The notes beneath the pieces were generated by a model that worked only from the letters and a program-made list of their open reading frames with translations, searched no databases and had not been told where the DNA came from. Shown piece by piece: positions 49,725-62,800 of a stretch of 64,000 nucleotides of DNA. This DNA comes from Owenia fusiformis (Eukaryota > Annelida > Polychaeta > Sabellida > Oweniidae): assembly GCA_903813345.2 (NCBI GenBank), contig CAIIXF020000003.1, positions 26,365,248 through 26,429,247 of the forward strand, given 5' to 3'. A program made the position numbers and the translations under genes. Numbering within the stretch: the stretch's first letter is position 1; every line of letters begins with the position of its first letter.

Positions 49725-52211
49725 ATGACTGGGAACGACAGTGTCGGGCGGGAAGATGTTGTAATGCTACCAGTGGGTGCTCAGTACCCTGTTATTGTTG
49801 TAAATATAGGAATTTTGATATTTGGAGGTGAGTCACATAATTAAAAAGAAATAAAACAGCTTTAACTTATAAGACACAGAATAACACCCTGTATCAGAAA
49901 TACTTGTTTTTGTATGTTTATATCTTTTTTATAAATGGTTGTGTCAACGTGCATCTGTCATTAATTACTGGTGAATATATCTGAAAGGGGGTCGGAAAAT
50001 CTTTCTTTTTAAAGTCGAAGAGGTGGATGAATTTTAATACAGTTGAAAGTATTTGGAATTGGGATTTATCTTTTACTTATTCGTACAATTTATTGTTCAA
50101 CAATGTTGCACAATGTCAGTAACAGGTCAGATATGTTGATTTGTCCTCATGTTCCCAGTTTTCCAATGGCATCCAAACACTCCATTAACATTTTTGCCTT
50201 TAACCATAATGTGAATAACGTATTTCTTATAACACTAACGGATAAGGAGAGGTTAGATGACCAGATGGTCAGATGAGGAAGGTATAATAAAATCTCAAAA
50301 AGTAGGTCCAATGAAGTCAAAAGTAGGTCAAAGTAACATAGGGGAGAACCTTTTGGTGTACCTTTTACTTTTCTATAAAAAAACAAAGTTTACATACAAT
50401 ATTCTGTTAGCCAGGAAAGGGTAACGAATGTGATAGATGCATGGCATGACATCTGGCTTTTTAGGACAAAAGACCGCGGGTAAATATCTTTCCTAGATCT
50501 GGAGATAATTTGGTAATTTTGTCGAAAATAGGAGGAGGGGAGACAAAGCAAAGTCTAGGGCCTAGAATATTTAATAAGTAATACTTTTGAAATTGAACAT
50601 ACTATGGTAAATTCACCTGGCTATAATACAGTTTAAGAATTTTGGACATTAAGCCATTCGAAACGGAAAAATCTTGGGGGGGGAGACAAATAAAGTTATT
50701 TCTACAGAACTATAAAATATACGGTGATATTGTTTTGCAGACATCTGAAAGACATATTCAGGACCTTATAAACATTTTTCATGGAAATATGACCACCAGT
50801 TTCTAAAAAATATTTTTTTACTCAAATTATTTGGATCAAAATGCGAGTCGCGGACAGTTGTGTGTCGCGATATGATATTTAGAACATCGTAAGTACATCT
50901 GATCATTGTATCTCAGCTTACATTTTAATTCGATGAATAAAGAAATGCTCTTATTTCCAAGCAATTTCTGTAATGAAAACACTCTAACTCAGCCCCTGTT
51001 ATCTGAAGCTATAGCTACGACCATTGCAGAAAAACATTTTTACATGACAGAAAGGTACCGGGGAAAGATCAGGAGGAGGGGCCATCCCACCCTCCTACCC
51101 CCATTCCACATAAGGATTAAATAACACCTCTTCCTCACTCCATTATAGAATTTTCCATTTTACGGGAATGTACAATGTAAGTTATGAAATTAAAAGGACG
51201 CCGGAGAAATTGCAGAAATTGGTTGATGAAAAATAAGGTATGAATTGCTACATGTATATGAGTATGATCTTATTTTCGTTTTCTATAGGATTGAGCAGCA
51301 TTCTGACAGCATTCTTAGTATTGCGATACCCAACATTTCGACGTCAATTCACGTATACCTTAATAGCCAACCAGAGCATCATAGACGCAACGTATCTGCT
51401 TCTCCTGCTACCAATGCGCCTAAATACCATTGTTAACCTGGCGCCTCACAACTACACCGCATGCGCCCTGGAACGGTATTGCTTTCAATGGTTGGTCAAT
51501 GCCTCGTCCCTGTGTATATTATTTATGGCTGTTACCAGGTACATTCAGATCGTCCATCCTAAGTTTTACCCCGGGTTTAACAAAAAAGGAATACATATTG
51601 GGATCGTGCTGTACATATGGATTGCTCCATTTCTTGTGCAGCTTATTGGAATCACTTGGCCAATGCATCCAAACGTTGTTTTTGATTACGTAAAGATAAA
51701 GTGTGCACCAAATAATGGTAATGTAGACAATATGATGAACCAAATTAATATTTTCATGTTTTATCTGCCGGAAGTACTCGTTACACTCTACTGTTACATC
51801 CATATCATTGTTAAAGTTAAAATGGCCCAGCGAAAGGTCAAGGTCATCAATAGAGGAACGTCGAATCAACGATCAAGTAAATCGGAAAGCATTCTGACCA
51901 GAACAACATTCGTCATATTTACGGTGTACATAATTTTATACACATTACCGGGAATGGTATCTGGTAGTTTTTCTAAAAATATATCTCAACCAATGGCGAC
52001 ATTAATAAGTGTCATCATTGAGACTATGTATCGTTTCCCTCCATGTATATATGTCGTAGTGTATGCAACCATGAACAGGCAAATGAAACAGGGCTACAGA
52101 ATGATACTTCAATGTAAGAGAGGCACAGAAATAGTCATCGAAGACCCAACTGAAAAATCACACTCGAACACAAATGTGATTAACATTGCCATCATTCCAG
52201 ATAAAAAATAA
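49725..52211 (+). CDS. Class A (rhodopsin-like) GPCR, copy 2, intact
   Basis: Exon 49725-49827 and exon 51289-52211 join in phase 1 to about 341 residues. Seven hydrophobic segments are visible. TM1 is split by the intron (YPVIVVNIGILIFGG, then LSSILTAFLVL). TM2 holds Asp2.50 in LIANQSIID. TM3 ends TRYIQIVHP, with Thr in place of Asp or Glu of the DRY motif. TM5 is FYLPEVLVTLYCY, followed by a basic loop, and TM6 is TFVIFTVYIILYTLPG. TM7 ends PPCIYVVVYATMNRQMK, an NPxxY variant with Pro in place of Asn. The N-terminus is short and has one NDS sequon. The C-terminal tail is about 50 residues. I cannot assign a ligand; it is an invertebrate orphan-like receptor. Neighbour copy 1 is a tandem paralogue. 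Confidence 0.9.
50293..50655. repeat. Dispersed repeat, copy B, in GPCR copy 2 intron
   Basis: Collinear with 38943-39290 (blocks AAGTAGGTCAAAGT, TCTGTTAGCCAGG, AGGGGAGACAAAGCA). Diverged; no end structure identified. Confidence 0.75.
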
Positions 52212-54180
52212 ACTCCATGAAATAGGATTCTTCTGGATCAAATGATTTGTAAGAATGTTCTTATACTGATCACTTCGTTTCATTTTTGAGTCAAATGTTT
52301 GACATGCAAAGAAGCATGCGATTTTAGAAATAGGCCAAATGCATACCTAAGAGGAAACATCTTACCAATATATTTACCTAGTATACACTGTGGCTAGTCG
52401 ATCTATGTGGATACAATCATTTATATGCATCGTGCGTGCTCGCCTCTGTACTTTTCAATGGAAGAATTTTGCACTTCTGTTTAAATAATCTATATTTACT
52501 CATCCGTGTATATCATACTTCATTGATTTACAAAACCAAAGCTACGCTATAAACACACATTCTCTGATATTTTTACGGAGAATAGATAACTCAAACGAGT
52601 TCACTCGATCAGTTTTATCATCCCGCTCATAGCTGTGAGAAGGTATGTATAATTTGCCATAGGTTTACCTTATAATGGGGAATGAAAAATTCAAGTAATA
52701 TAATTATTTCACGTACACAAATATGTCTGTGTGAAGTAAAATTCAAATACAATGCGTTTTATAATATTTTTGGGGTTATGGTATTAAATATCCGCTTTAA
52801 AAAAGCAATTTAATACTGATGTATCATGTGGATTAGTAGACGTTCTTAATGGATTCAATGAACAGGCTGGCTAGGTTTTAATTGAATCATTTTGAATGTG
52901 TGTATTTTTAATATTTTAATCCACAGTGTCCAAAAACAATAATAATGCTATATTGGTAATTGGAAAGATTCCACTTACCACGATTTCAAAAAAATGGAAA
53001 TAGATAATATTATTCTTGAATTTGGGTCATTTGTTTCAAGGAATCTGTAGGCTCGTTCAGCTGAGCTGACAAAATCATCAAGATTTACGGATGGTCCATC
53101 TGTTGGCTGCTCATTGTCACGACTTTTAAGGAATGTTAATGGCTCTGAAACTTGTAGCTTTGCCCAAGTCGGTATTTATTTACTTCTCTGATCTTGAATT
53201 ATTACCACCTTGTACAATCCAATGCATCATCGCTGATATTATGGTATGAGGTTCCGTATCCATCCGCCAAAAGGTATATATAGTCCATTTAAAAACCTTT
53301 GGTATTGTTCTAAATAACGCCATAGTTGGCTTCTAGGGTACCTAGTATGCCACTATTTGGTATGAAAATAAAGAGGAGGAGTTCAACTTTCATTTGAATT
53401 ACGAAAATATCGATGTAGGTCAAAATAGTTCCGACGTGATCATGTTTACTACGCGTTTGTCCGTCATCTCAGAATTGAGGAAATGGTAGCAAACGCGAGT
53501 TACAATAAATGGACGCTGATATCTCAAAAAGTAACCCGACTCCCTATAATTTGATGTAGATCAATCGAACCCCTATATGAACAGGTACATTTTGATATAT
53601 AGCACTATGGGGGTTAAGCGTTTTATAGTTGATCACGAACGCCATATGTGCAAAGTATTGTTGTGAATTTTCGAATTTGGTGTTGGATTACGGTACTCAT
53701 ACCATGCTAAGTTATTCAGCAGTTCCGAGATTCCCATATTACCTAATAGTATGCTACCTACGGGTATCGCGAAACTTTATTGATTGACAAGATCGCATGG
53801 ACACGACGTGTGACTTCAGGCTGATTGACCAATAAAAACGTTATCTGATCTGATCGAGTGTTTCTTGAGAGTTACAATATATTATGTTATTAAATGTACA
53901 TTAGAATGTAAGCTGTCATTAATACTCGTATGAATCAAACCATGCAATTCAATGTTGATTCAAAATCAAAACTGAATTCGCGATGGAAATGCACCCCGTT
54001 GTTTGATGATTTATTACAAAAATATTGATTTTTGCACCCTGGTGACGTTGTGGCCTTTTCAATAGATCTCATAACTTAGACATCACTTCGACAATAGAAC
54101 AATGATATTCCCATACCGTGTGCTTATTCACTTAGCAATTCATTGGTAAACTTCCTCGTGAAAAATAAATCTTGAAAAGT
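52212..54180. other. 3' flank of GPCR copy 2 and spacer
   Basis: AT-rich non-coding sequence with no supported gene or element. The 9 bases at 54172-54180 (TTGAAAAGT) are the left target duplication of the next element. Confidence 0.5.
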
Positions 54181-54484
54181 CAAGGAGGATTGGCTCCCAG
54201 AATCGAAGTCGATATTTTCCAACAATGAAAACGCCGAGATGTCGTTATTTTCTGAAATTATAACCGATTATAAATTCAAAATAAACAGTTCAAAAGATTC
54301 GAACCAATATCTCGATCATTTCCTGTGAGTTTTGGAATTTTTCGTTAGGAAATAAGACCAAAATTCACGATTCAAATGTTGAAGTGAACAAAATGGCGGC
54401 TGTTGGAATTCAAATTTTGTAGCACGACATGCCTATATATGGGACAGAATATCGATGTTGCACTCTGGGAGCCAATCCTCCTTG
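54181..54484. mobile_element. 304-bp MITE with 9-bp target duplication (Mutator-like?)
   Basis: Perfect 21-bp inverted ends beginning CAAGGAGGATTGGCTCCCAG, flanked on each side by TTGAAAAGT (54172-54180 and 54485-54493). A 9-bp duplication fits the MULE superfamily. It contains AAAATGGCGGC and has no coding capacity. Confidence 0.9.
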
Positions 54485-54493
54485 TTGAAAAGT

Positions 54494-55523
54494 TGAATTT
54501 TCTACTCCTTCCCAATGTCATTCATTTTATCCGATTTACGGCCATGTAATACGAAAGCAAAGAAAAGCAATAAAGAAGAAGACAAAAGGAATCTACTTAA
54601 AATCAAGAAGATTCCATTACCACACGGAGAATGTTAATCAAAAATGACCCCCTGTCTGAGAAATCAATCAATCTACCGTTGTTATGTACGCCTTATTAGA
54701 ATACTTTGTTAGATATTTACGTATAATACCAAAATGTCGACAATAGAATAATCGGAAATAGTTATAGGTAAGATGTTTTTGAAGGGGTGAACAAATGGGA
54801 AAACGATATTTGTTAAGTGAATAATGAGGTGTCTTAATGTATCTGAAACCAGATGTCTATGTAGCAAACAACACGAGACCGCAGATCGATGCAGCTTGAA
54901 ATCGGGTTCTGCTGGAATTTACTTTATAGACAAGGACGTCCTTGCAGGCAGTTTCAATTTTGCCCTTAGCCAAATAAGCGATAAACAAGCGATATACTTT
55001 CGGAAGGAGACATGGAAACGAACATATTGTTACCTATTTTGAGTTGAAAAAAAATATTGGTTAAAAATGAAAAAACAAGAAATTAACCCCCAAAGCATTT
55101 AACAATGTTTGTTTTCATTGGACCCAACAGGTGTGCCACCATAAGGTAAATATCAAATTAAAGGGGTTATACAGCTTCCTTACAGTCTGAACAATTTATC
55201 TGAATATTAATAATTGGAACACAATTTCTCAATAAGATGGGTTCGGACGAGTGGGCTTTAATCCGATACCAATTTATGGCCAACTCTGCTTGTACAAGTA
55301 AACCCGACAGCAGATATCTAAAGTTCATAGGAGGAGAGTAATTGTGATCCAACAGACAGATGATGAAACCATTATGCTTAATCCATTTTTTGATAATGCA
55401 CTGATATACCCCCCCCCCCTCCCAGCTTACCCTCTATGGGTATCTAGTGTGTAAATATAACACTTGATAATAATTATATTACATGAATAAAAAATATGTG
55501 TGACGGGATAAACTACTGATATA
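54494..55523. other. Gene-free spacer
   Basis: AT-rich, with a C-run near 55409. A 72-codon frame at 54824-55042 with several cysteines has no family features. Nothing else was recognised. Confidence 0.45.
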
Positions 55524-56531
55524 CAGGGTGTCCAATAAATAAGGTGAAAGATATAGTAACTTTCTTAATATGGCACCGATCTTGCTGAAATTTTCAGAGT
55601 TTGTAACCCAAACCTTTTTACCTTTATTCTGTGAATTTAAAGCGTCTTCTATTTGATTGGCCAGAGTTGTGGTTGCTATTGCAACCGAAACAACAAAAAG
55701 GCGGGGCAAGTTTTTTTACGTCACAACTTCCCAAACCATATTTATTCTTTCTGATACCTTAATTCATACCCCCATGTCTATTACTACCACAAATATAAAT
55801 AAAAACAGTGTTAAAGTCCCATTGTTATGAAAACAAGCTATTCAACATAATGTCCATCTCTAACTATACACTTTTTATACCTATTCACCAACTCTCTAAA
55901 CACACTTTCAAATCCATTCTTGCCCATTTCCTGACACACAGCTAGCTATGTTCACTAGTGAAACTATTAGGGTACTGGGGCTACCCCTACTTGGACACCC
56001 TCCATATTCCCTAGACCTTGCACCCAATGACTTTTACTTATATGCAGAACTCAAGCGTGACTTGAGAGAAAATAAATTTGGAAGTACTGATGAAGTCAGA
56101 TCACATGTCTTAGCAAGACTTCAGGAAATGGACAAGAATGGGTTTGAAAGTGTGTTTAGAGTGGGTGAATAGGCATTAGAAGTCGTATAGCTAGAGATGG
56201 ACATCATGTTGAATAGCTTATTTTCATAACAATGGGACATAAGGACTGTTTTTATATCGTATTTGTGGTAGTAATAGACATGGGGGTATGAATAAAGCTG
56301 TCAGAAAGAATAAATATGTTTTGGAAAGTTGTGACGTAAACAAACTTGCCCCGCCTTTTTGTTGTTTCGGTTGCTGTAGCAACCACAACTCTGGCCAATC
56401 AAATAGAAGACGCTTTAAATTCACAGAATAAAGGTAAAAAGGTTTGGGCTACAAACCCTGAAAATTCCATCAAGATTGGTGCAATATTAAGAAAGTTACA
56501 ATATCTTTCACCTTATTTATTGGACACCCTG
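55524..56531. mobile_element. Fold-back mariner transposon derivative
   Basis: A 1,008-bp element flanked by TA, with ends CAGGGTGTCCAATAAATAAG and its complement. The arms stay complementary for about 410 bp (55524-55935 and 56123-56531), far longer than ordinary mariner ends. The right arm and centre encode, on the plus strand, a mariner transposase C-terminus (GHPPYSLDLAPNDFYLY, then ELKRDL) ending in a stop at 56172. The left arm is an inverted copy of the last part of that region plus the 3' non-coding tail. The element is therefore two 3' halves joined head to head, with no complete transposase. Confidence 0.92.
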
Positions 56532-56849
56532 TATATCTAGCCTTGACTATCATCAAAGACTATCATCATGTAACTTATAAGAATAGAAATTACGATCATG
56601 GAGGGTATAATTTTTCAACTAAAACTTGTTAATACCACGAGCACTGATCGGACAAGGAAGTATTAAGTCGACTAGGTTAAAACTGAGTCATAAAAAAATA
56701 TGTCAAAACAAGTCATCATTGGCTGATTTTTATCAATGGATTCTTTGTAAAGAAATCCTTGGGTCTTTTCACTATTTAACGGTGAAGTCGTAATATCATT
56801 TAAGAGGATGAGACATTCGGCAACACCCTTAATGGAGTAAGCAGTGAAA

Positions 56850-59800
56850 ATGTTGTTGGGATTTGCAACGGTGTTTTGTATACTAGTTGCTGCAATAGCT
56901 AATGATAATGCCAGGAAATGCACGCGTCTCAACTGTCCAAGTGAAGGAGGGTGTGTTAAACAGAAACTGAAACAACTTCAAACAAAGTGTGATGATAAAG
57001 ATGAGAAAATTGCTAATTTGACACTCCGACTTGAACAGCTTGAATCAGGTGATATGTCCAATGGAGTTGTTGCAAATATGATGCGACGAATTGAACAACT
57101 GGAAGTATCGCAAGGTTCTAATGTTCAAGAAGAGCTAATGAAAAAGGATGAGCAAATTGCCAACTTAACAAATCGCCTCGAGGAAGTTGAAGCAGTTCTC
57201 TACGAACTGCTCTCCAATGCCACGCCACGTACAACACCGACAGATGAAGACAGTTCAAGAGTTCCATCAGAAAAATCAGTTCGTCAAATAATTAGTTCCT
57301 CTATGAAGTACTTTTATGATAGGATTGTTCGGAGTACTAAAACAGCACTAAGAGGGATATATTCAGGTACGGTTTGGTTTATCAGATATTCGATGTCGTT
57401 AATTTTTTATTTATTTTTTTACGTGAATCATAAACCTTCCTTTTTACTAAAAACTAATCAGTGTTAATAGTTCGCACATATATTGAGAAGTCAAACTTAA
57501 TGTTCTGAAACGAAAAATATATACTGTCGTATCTTTTTAATGAAGCTTTATTTTAAAATAGTGCATGGAATATATCATTTAATCAAACCGATTCTTAATT
57601 AAACCAAACCTTTTTGACACTTGTGCTTACATATTAGATCTTACATTTTGTTGTTATTGGTGGCTTTTTATGTGTCATGTAACCACCAGAAGTGGTGAAG
57701 AATTGTTATAGCCTCCAACTTTTGCGGACGGCGTTTGGTGTTCGGCTGTTTGTATTCAGCGTGTGAGGTCGGCGTCTGTAACATGCATATCTTGTCTTCT
57801 TTGGCGATTGTTCTTGTCCTTTTTGTGCCTTTTCTAGGATTCCCAGGTGGTGATCCGAGCAGATTTGATGATGGGAACTATATCTGTAATATGATTTGCC
57901 CATTATACTTTATTGATGAGGAAGACATAGAACTACAATGGGATTCGGGGATGGTTCTTGAAGACCAATTAAAATGTGTCTATCCGGGTAAGATATAATA
58001 ATACATTGACATAAACATGTAAACAATCCTCTCGTAATAAGTAGCTTTTAAAGGGTGCTAATCCAATGGATCGGCTACGAAGCTTTAGAAAGCCTTTTTA
58101 TAGCATTCTTTTTATGATTTATGATTTTCACAAAAAACTCGCAATAAACCTTTTTGGAATCCTAAAAGTTCAAAATATAATTTTTCAATGGAATTTCTCA
58201 AACTCATATATGCGTACTTTCAGGAACAAATGTGACGATGACTTGGAATGGATTACATAATGTAAATGAGTTGCATCCGATTGACTTTCTATTTTGCCAA
58301 AATTTCTCCAATACAACGGGGCAGCAGTCTGGCCAAAAACGATTTGTCCTGAATGAAGAAAATATGTATAACTTTGCTGATGGCGTTGGAAATCACTGCA
58401 TTGATGATAATATAAGGATAACGATATGCGTTGTGAATCGAACCATCTTTCGATATAGGTTTCCTCCACGGAGTACATTCAGCTATCCTCAGCAAACCCA
58501 AAACTACACTTCGCCCTCGCCCTCTTTATTAGGTTTGATTTTGATTTATATTTTAGTCAGTTATAGCTCGACCAACGGCCACCGAGTTATTCCCATCCAT
58601 CCTAGTCATAGTATTCAAAGAAAGCAGTTGCAACGAAAACTTTATCACAGTCAGCATCTATCTTCAATGTGCAACACAACTAAGATGTACGCTCGTATAA
58701 CCTTATTTTCGCCGAATTTCACAAACAAATCGCTTCAATTTTGACTGGTACTTAACTTGGCTTCTATGTATGAAATTCCCTTTTTACCGTCATTGGATCC
58801 CCCCCCCCCCCCCCCCCCGTTTACAACTAGCCTTCTTTCTAAGATACTCTTTTATACTTTGGTCTACATGCGGTTTGATTGAATAAAAGGAATGATCAGT
58901 CTCGAGCTAAATCTGAATCATGGGTTCCGCATCTGAATTGAGAAAACTACGAGTTTTTATGTTGAAATCAACTACCTGTAAAACCAAAAACTTTTATGAA
59001 TAGGGATGAAATTAAAGCCTGCAATGTAATATTACTGGCTTTATATCAAAGAAGACGAACGTTGGTAGACATTATAGTTTATTTATAAAACCTGTTTAAC
59101 TTACAGTATGATGACAAATCAGTCATTTTATCCGACCACTTTTGCATATCTGTCGTGAATCTTAAAGTCGAAATGTGATGGTTTAACTTGTTCGATTTCC
59201 AACTTTTAACTTGAATAAGTGACATGCGCATAGATGAAAAAATATGGCGTTTTCCATATGTATTAACAAAATAGATGTCGCATATACAAAGTTTTACTCA
59301 AGGACGGTCTCATGAGCTCAACTGAAGGCAATTGAAGTCTTGAATGTGTTTTAATGGCTTTGACTTCCAAATCAGATTTATATTCACCACTAGTATAATA
59401 GAATGAAACAAAAGATAAATCATATCTGTCGGTGCTAAGGTTCACTGGCGTGAACTTTCATTTAAAGCTTCAAAATTTCATTTTACATAAAATAGATAGC
59501 ATGACGGCCACAGTGAAGCTTCAAAGCTCGCACGATACTCGTAATTGTTCTTTTGGAGACCCGTTATCGGGACCTTTTTACAGCACACATAACAGCTGAC
59601 AAAAAATCATTTAATGTCATGCAACATTATTAAGACTCGTAACGAGGCCCTTGCGAGGTTGTACAATGCCCGTTGACTCAACGAGCTCCTAACGGGCTTG
59701 TACAGGGTCCGATGTAATTTGCCTGTGTACATGATCAAATTAACTTGAGTTATCCAAGTCCTATTAGATATATCGTTAAAACCTTTGATTTTAGAAATAA

Positions 59801-62800
59801 ATAAAATCAAATGACATTTTTCGAGTATCATGAACCTGTACTAACGGAGGCCGTTTGCTTCAAAATCCTCCGATTTGGGAGATGTTCAAGCTTTTTTTTA
59901 GTTTATTGCAATCCAAACTTTATTAGCTTTAATGGTGAAATATTTGGACTCGAGATTATTCTTGTTTTAGTTGTTTAGTTTCGTCCTGTGTTGAACACTT
60001 TTGACTAGCTATGATAATTCATACAGATGTTTTTGATTTTGATTTCTTGGGATTCAAACGTACGTAATTTTCTGGGAACAATCAAAAAACACTCCATATT
60101 GCACTCGTCTTACAGATTGTGGGGGTACTTACTATGCACATGCTGGAACGATTGAGTCACCAAACTATCCCAACAACTATCCCAATAATCTACGATGTCA
60201 CTACACCATTCGAGGATCAAACGAACGATTACTTATACATCTCATTGATTTTTATACTGAATCCTCGTATGATGTTCTACAGGTAAAGTATTACTAACAG
60301 ACAGATCCTAACCAAGTTTTTATAGATATTTTATTTGCAAACTGATATAGTAAGGGAGTTATGTTATATCTTTCATCATTTCTGGCAATAAAAACAGTGG
60401 TTTTTATAAAAACAATATGTTTTCTTTCAAGTGAAGTCCCCATGATGATAAAATATAAATCGAAAATATCTCTTGTCATACCTTGCATGGTCCTTTAATA
60501 TGTAAATCTCTTAAAATCTCACAAAAACGAGAAATAGCAAGATTTCAGAGCAATATAGGCTATTAGAAACTCATTTATTGAGAGTAATGTTTTACAGATT
60601 TATGATGGCCTTTCGGACTACAAACTCATAGAAATACTAAGTGGGAATGTTTCTCGACGTTCTTTTGTTACTACGGGAAGGTTTGCATACATGCGATTTA
60701 CTTCAGACGGCAGCACCACAAGACGTGGATGGTCGCTTCGATATGAACGTATGTATTCGTAATACTTAAAAATTAAAACCTGTTTCAATAAAACGAGCTC
60801 TTGTTTTTCCCTATTTTGAGACTCCGACAAAGACCAATACTTTTTACTGAAATGGCGCCTCTGCATTCGAAAACAAAGAGGCACTCTGACGTTAAATGTT
60901 TTAAGATTTATGTCTTTGTTTGCTATTCTTCGGACTGATGACCTCGGTATTTCATGTTTCTGTTCAATCTCTCGAGGACTATATAAGGCTCGATCCTCGT
61001 CTTTCTAATTTCTGACTGCAAATCAATTCTGATACTGTTTCTATATTTTAGCCAGTTTTTTAACAAATCAGATACGATGCCAAGTTTAAGGTTCCTACTG
61101 GGGAATTCATTTAATATTCTTCTTGCCCCATAGTCTTCTCTTAAAATTGTATGAGAGCCGTATCTTCATAACTTATTCTGGTCATACTGGCTTTTTGGCT
61201 CAGAGAATCTGGAATTGAGGGATACCATTATTGGGCTACTTGTTCATAATTTAAATGGTAACTTTTGTTAATTAAAATATAACAATTCCGAAATTCCCCT
61301 TCATATTGCAGTCAAAGCTGCACTCAATATGCTACATTGAATCATTATTTTATGTAAGGATAAAACACAATTGATATTCAAATTAAAAGATATAAGTACT
61401 ACGGTTAATTTTGCACTATTAAAGTTGAAATTGCGCTCCATTTCCACCATTTTGAAATCCGCAGTGAATAAATTTATGCTCACTCATCACACGTCTGGTG
61501 TCAATTTTAGCCTCTAACTCCACAAGAAAAACTAAGGTTTTCCAATCAGATGGTGGCATATTGTAATTAGGAAATTATTTATCTTTAAAATGATATTCAA
61601 TACATGGTATGATTTAAAATTTATCATGTGCTATTTATCTTCAAATTTGTGTATTGTTTTTTTGGCCCACTTTGTATTTACATTTCTCTCGTTTCTTGGT
61701 TATTAATCTCAACAAACATCTCCAGGGAACTAAATTACCATGATTAAGCTTTAATTTTTACCCTCAATTAAAAAAGAAGTTTAAAGCAGGATGAACTGAA
61801 TTTATATTATTTTCATTTATTTACTAACATACATACCAAAATATACGAACATTGGTGGATTTATGACCTAAGCGCGTCCCTAGTGTTGCGTACGCCCTCG
61901 AGTGCTTCAAATGTTTATTCGTTACAGAGTACAGCGGAAGCGGAAATGCTACAGAGACTCCTCCTACTAAATTTAACTCAACGACACCAGCTTTGCAGTT
62001 AACGACGGAGGCCGATGGTAAACTATTACATTCTGATGTTTTGGGGATAATGGGTTTTTTATGTCACCGCCACAAGTGGTAACATATTGTCATAGTCTCC
62101 AACTTTTTGTGGACGATTGTCGGTGATTGGTGTTCGGTGTTCAGCGTCTTTAACAAATGACGTCTGTAACAAAAGGCAGGTGGTGGCACTTTGCATGTTA
62201 ATGCCTTATGTGATTCTTATGACTGGTTTCGATTTTCTTTTTAGATATTCCTTGATCTTTCCACTATTGCCACAATTGCTAACAAATTTATTTCGGTCAA
62301 TCATATGGGAATACTTTTTTAGTTTATCAACTTATTGTGTATAGTTATATTTGAATTATCATCTGTCACAGAAGAAAGGTGATCAGTAATATCAGTCATG
62401 ATCGAGAATAAGTATTTCTGATTTTGTTTGCCACAAGGTACGTAGGAGTTTTAGACAATAAAATGTAACCCGTCTACATTAATACACATTTCGTTGAAAG
62501 GACAGAAGATCCACTCTCTAAGTACATGATGATATAGTAGTTTGATAAATGCTATGTTTTTTTATTTACAGTATGCGGAGGTACATTTGTTTCATCAAGT
62601 GGAACAATTACGTCACCAAACTATCCACGCAACTATCCGAACAATCTGAATTGTACATACGTCATCCTATCTTACTACGGTCCTCGAACCATACACTTCA
62701 ATGCATTCAGAACTGAAGGAAGCTACGATTATCTAAGGGTATTTGGAGATTTTCATGTATCCTTCCAGATAAAAATTAACAAACTTTGCATAATAAATCA

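Noticed and set aside
59630-59720. GC-richer stretch with CGTTGACTCAACG and repeated AACGGGC or AACGAGG words, considered as tRNA or regulatory RNA
   Set aside because: No cloverleaf, no A or B box and no TTCGA loop. The words look like chance or an old repeat.
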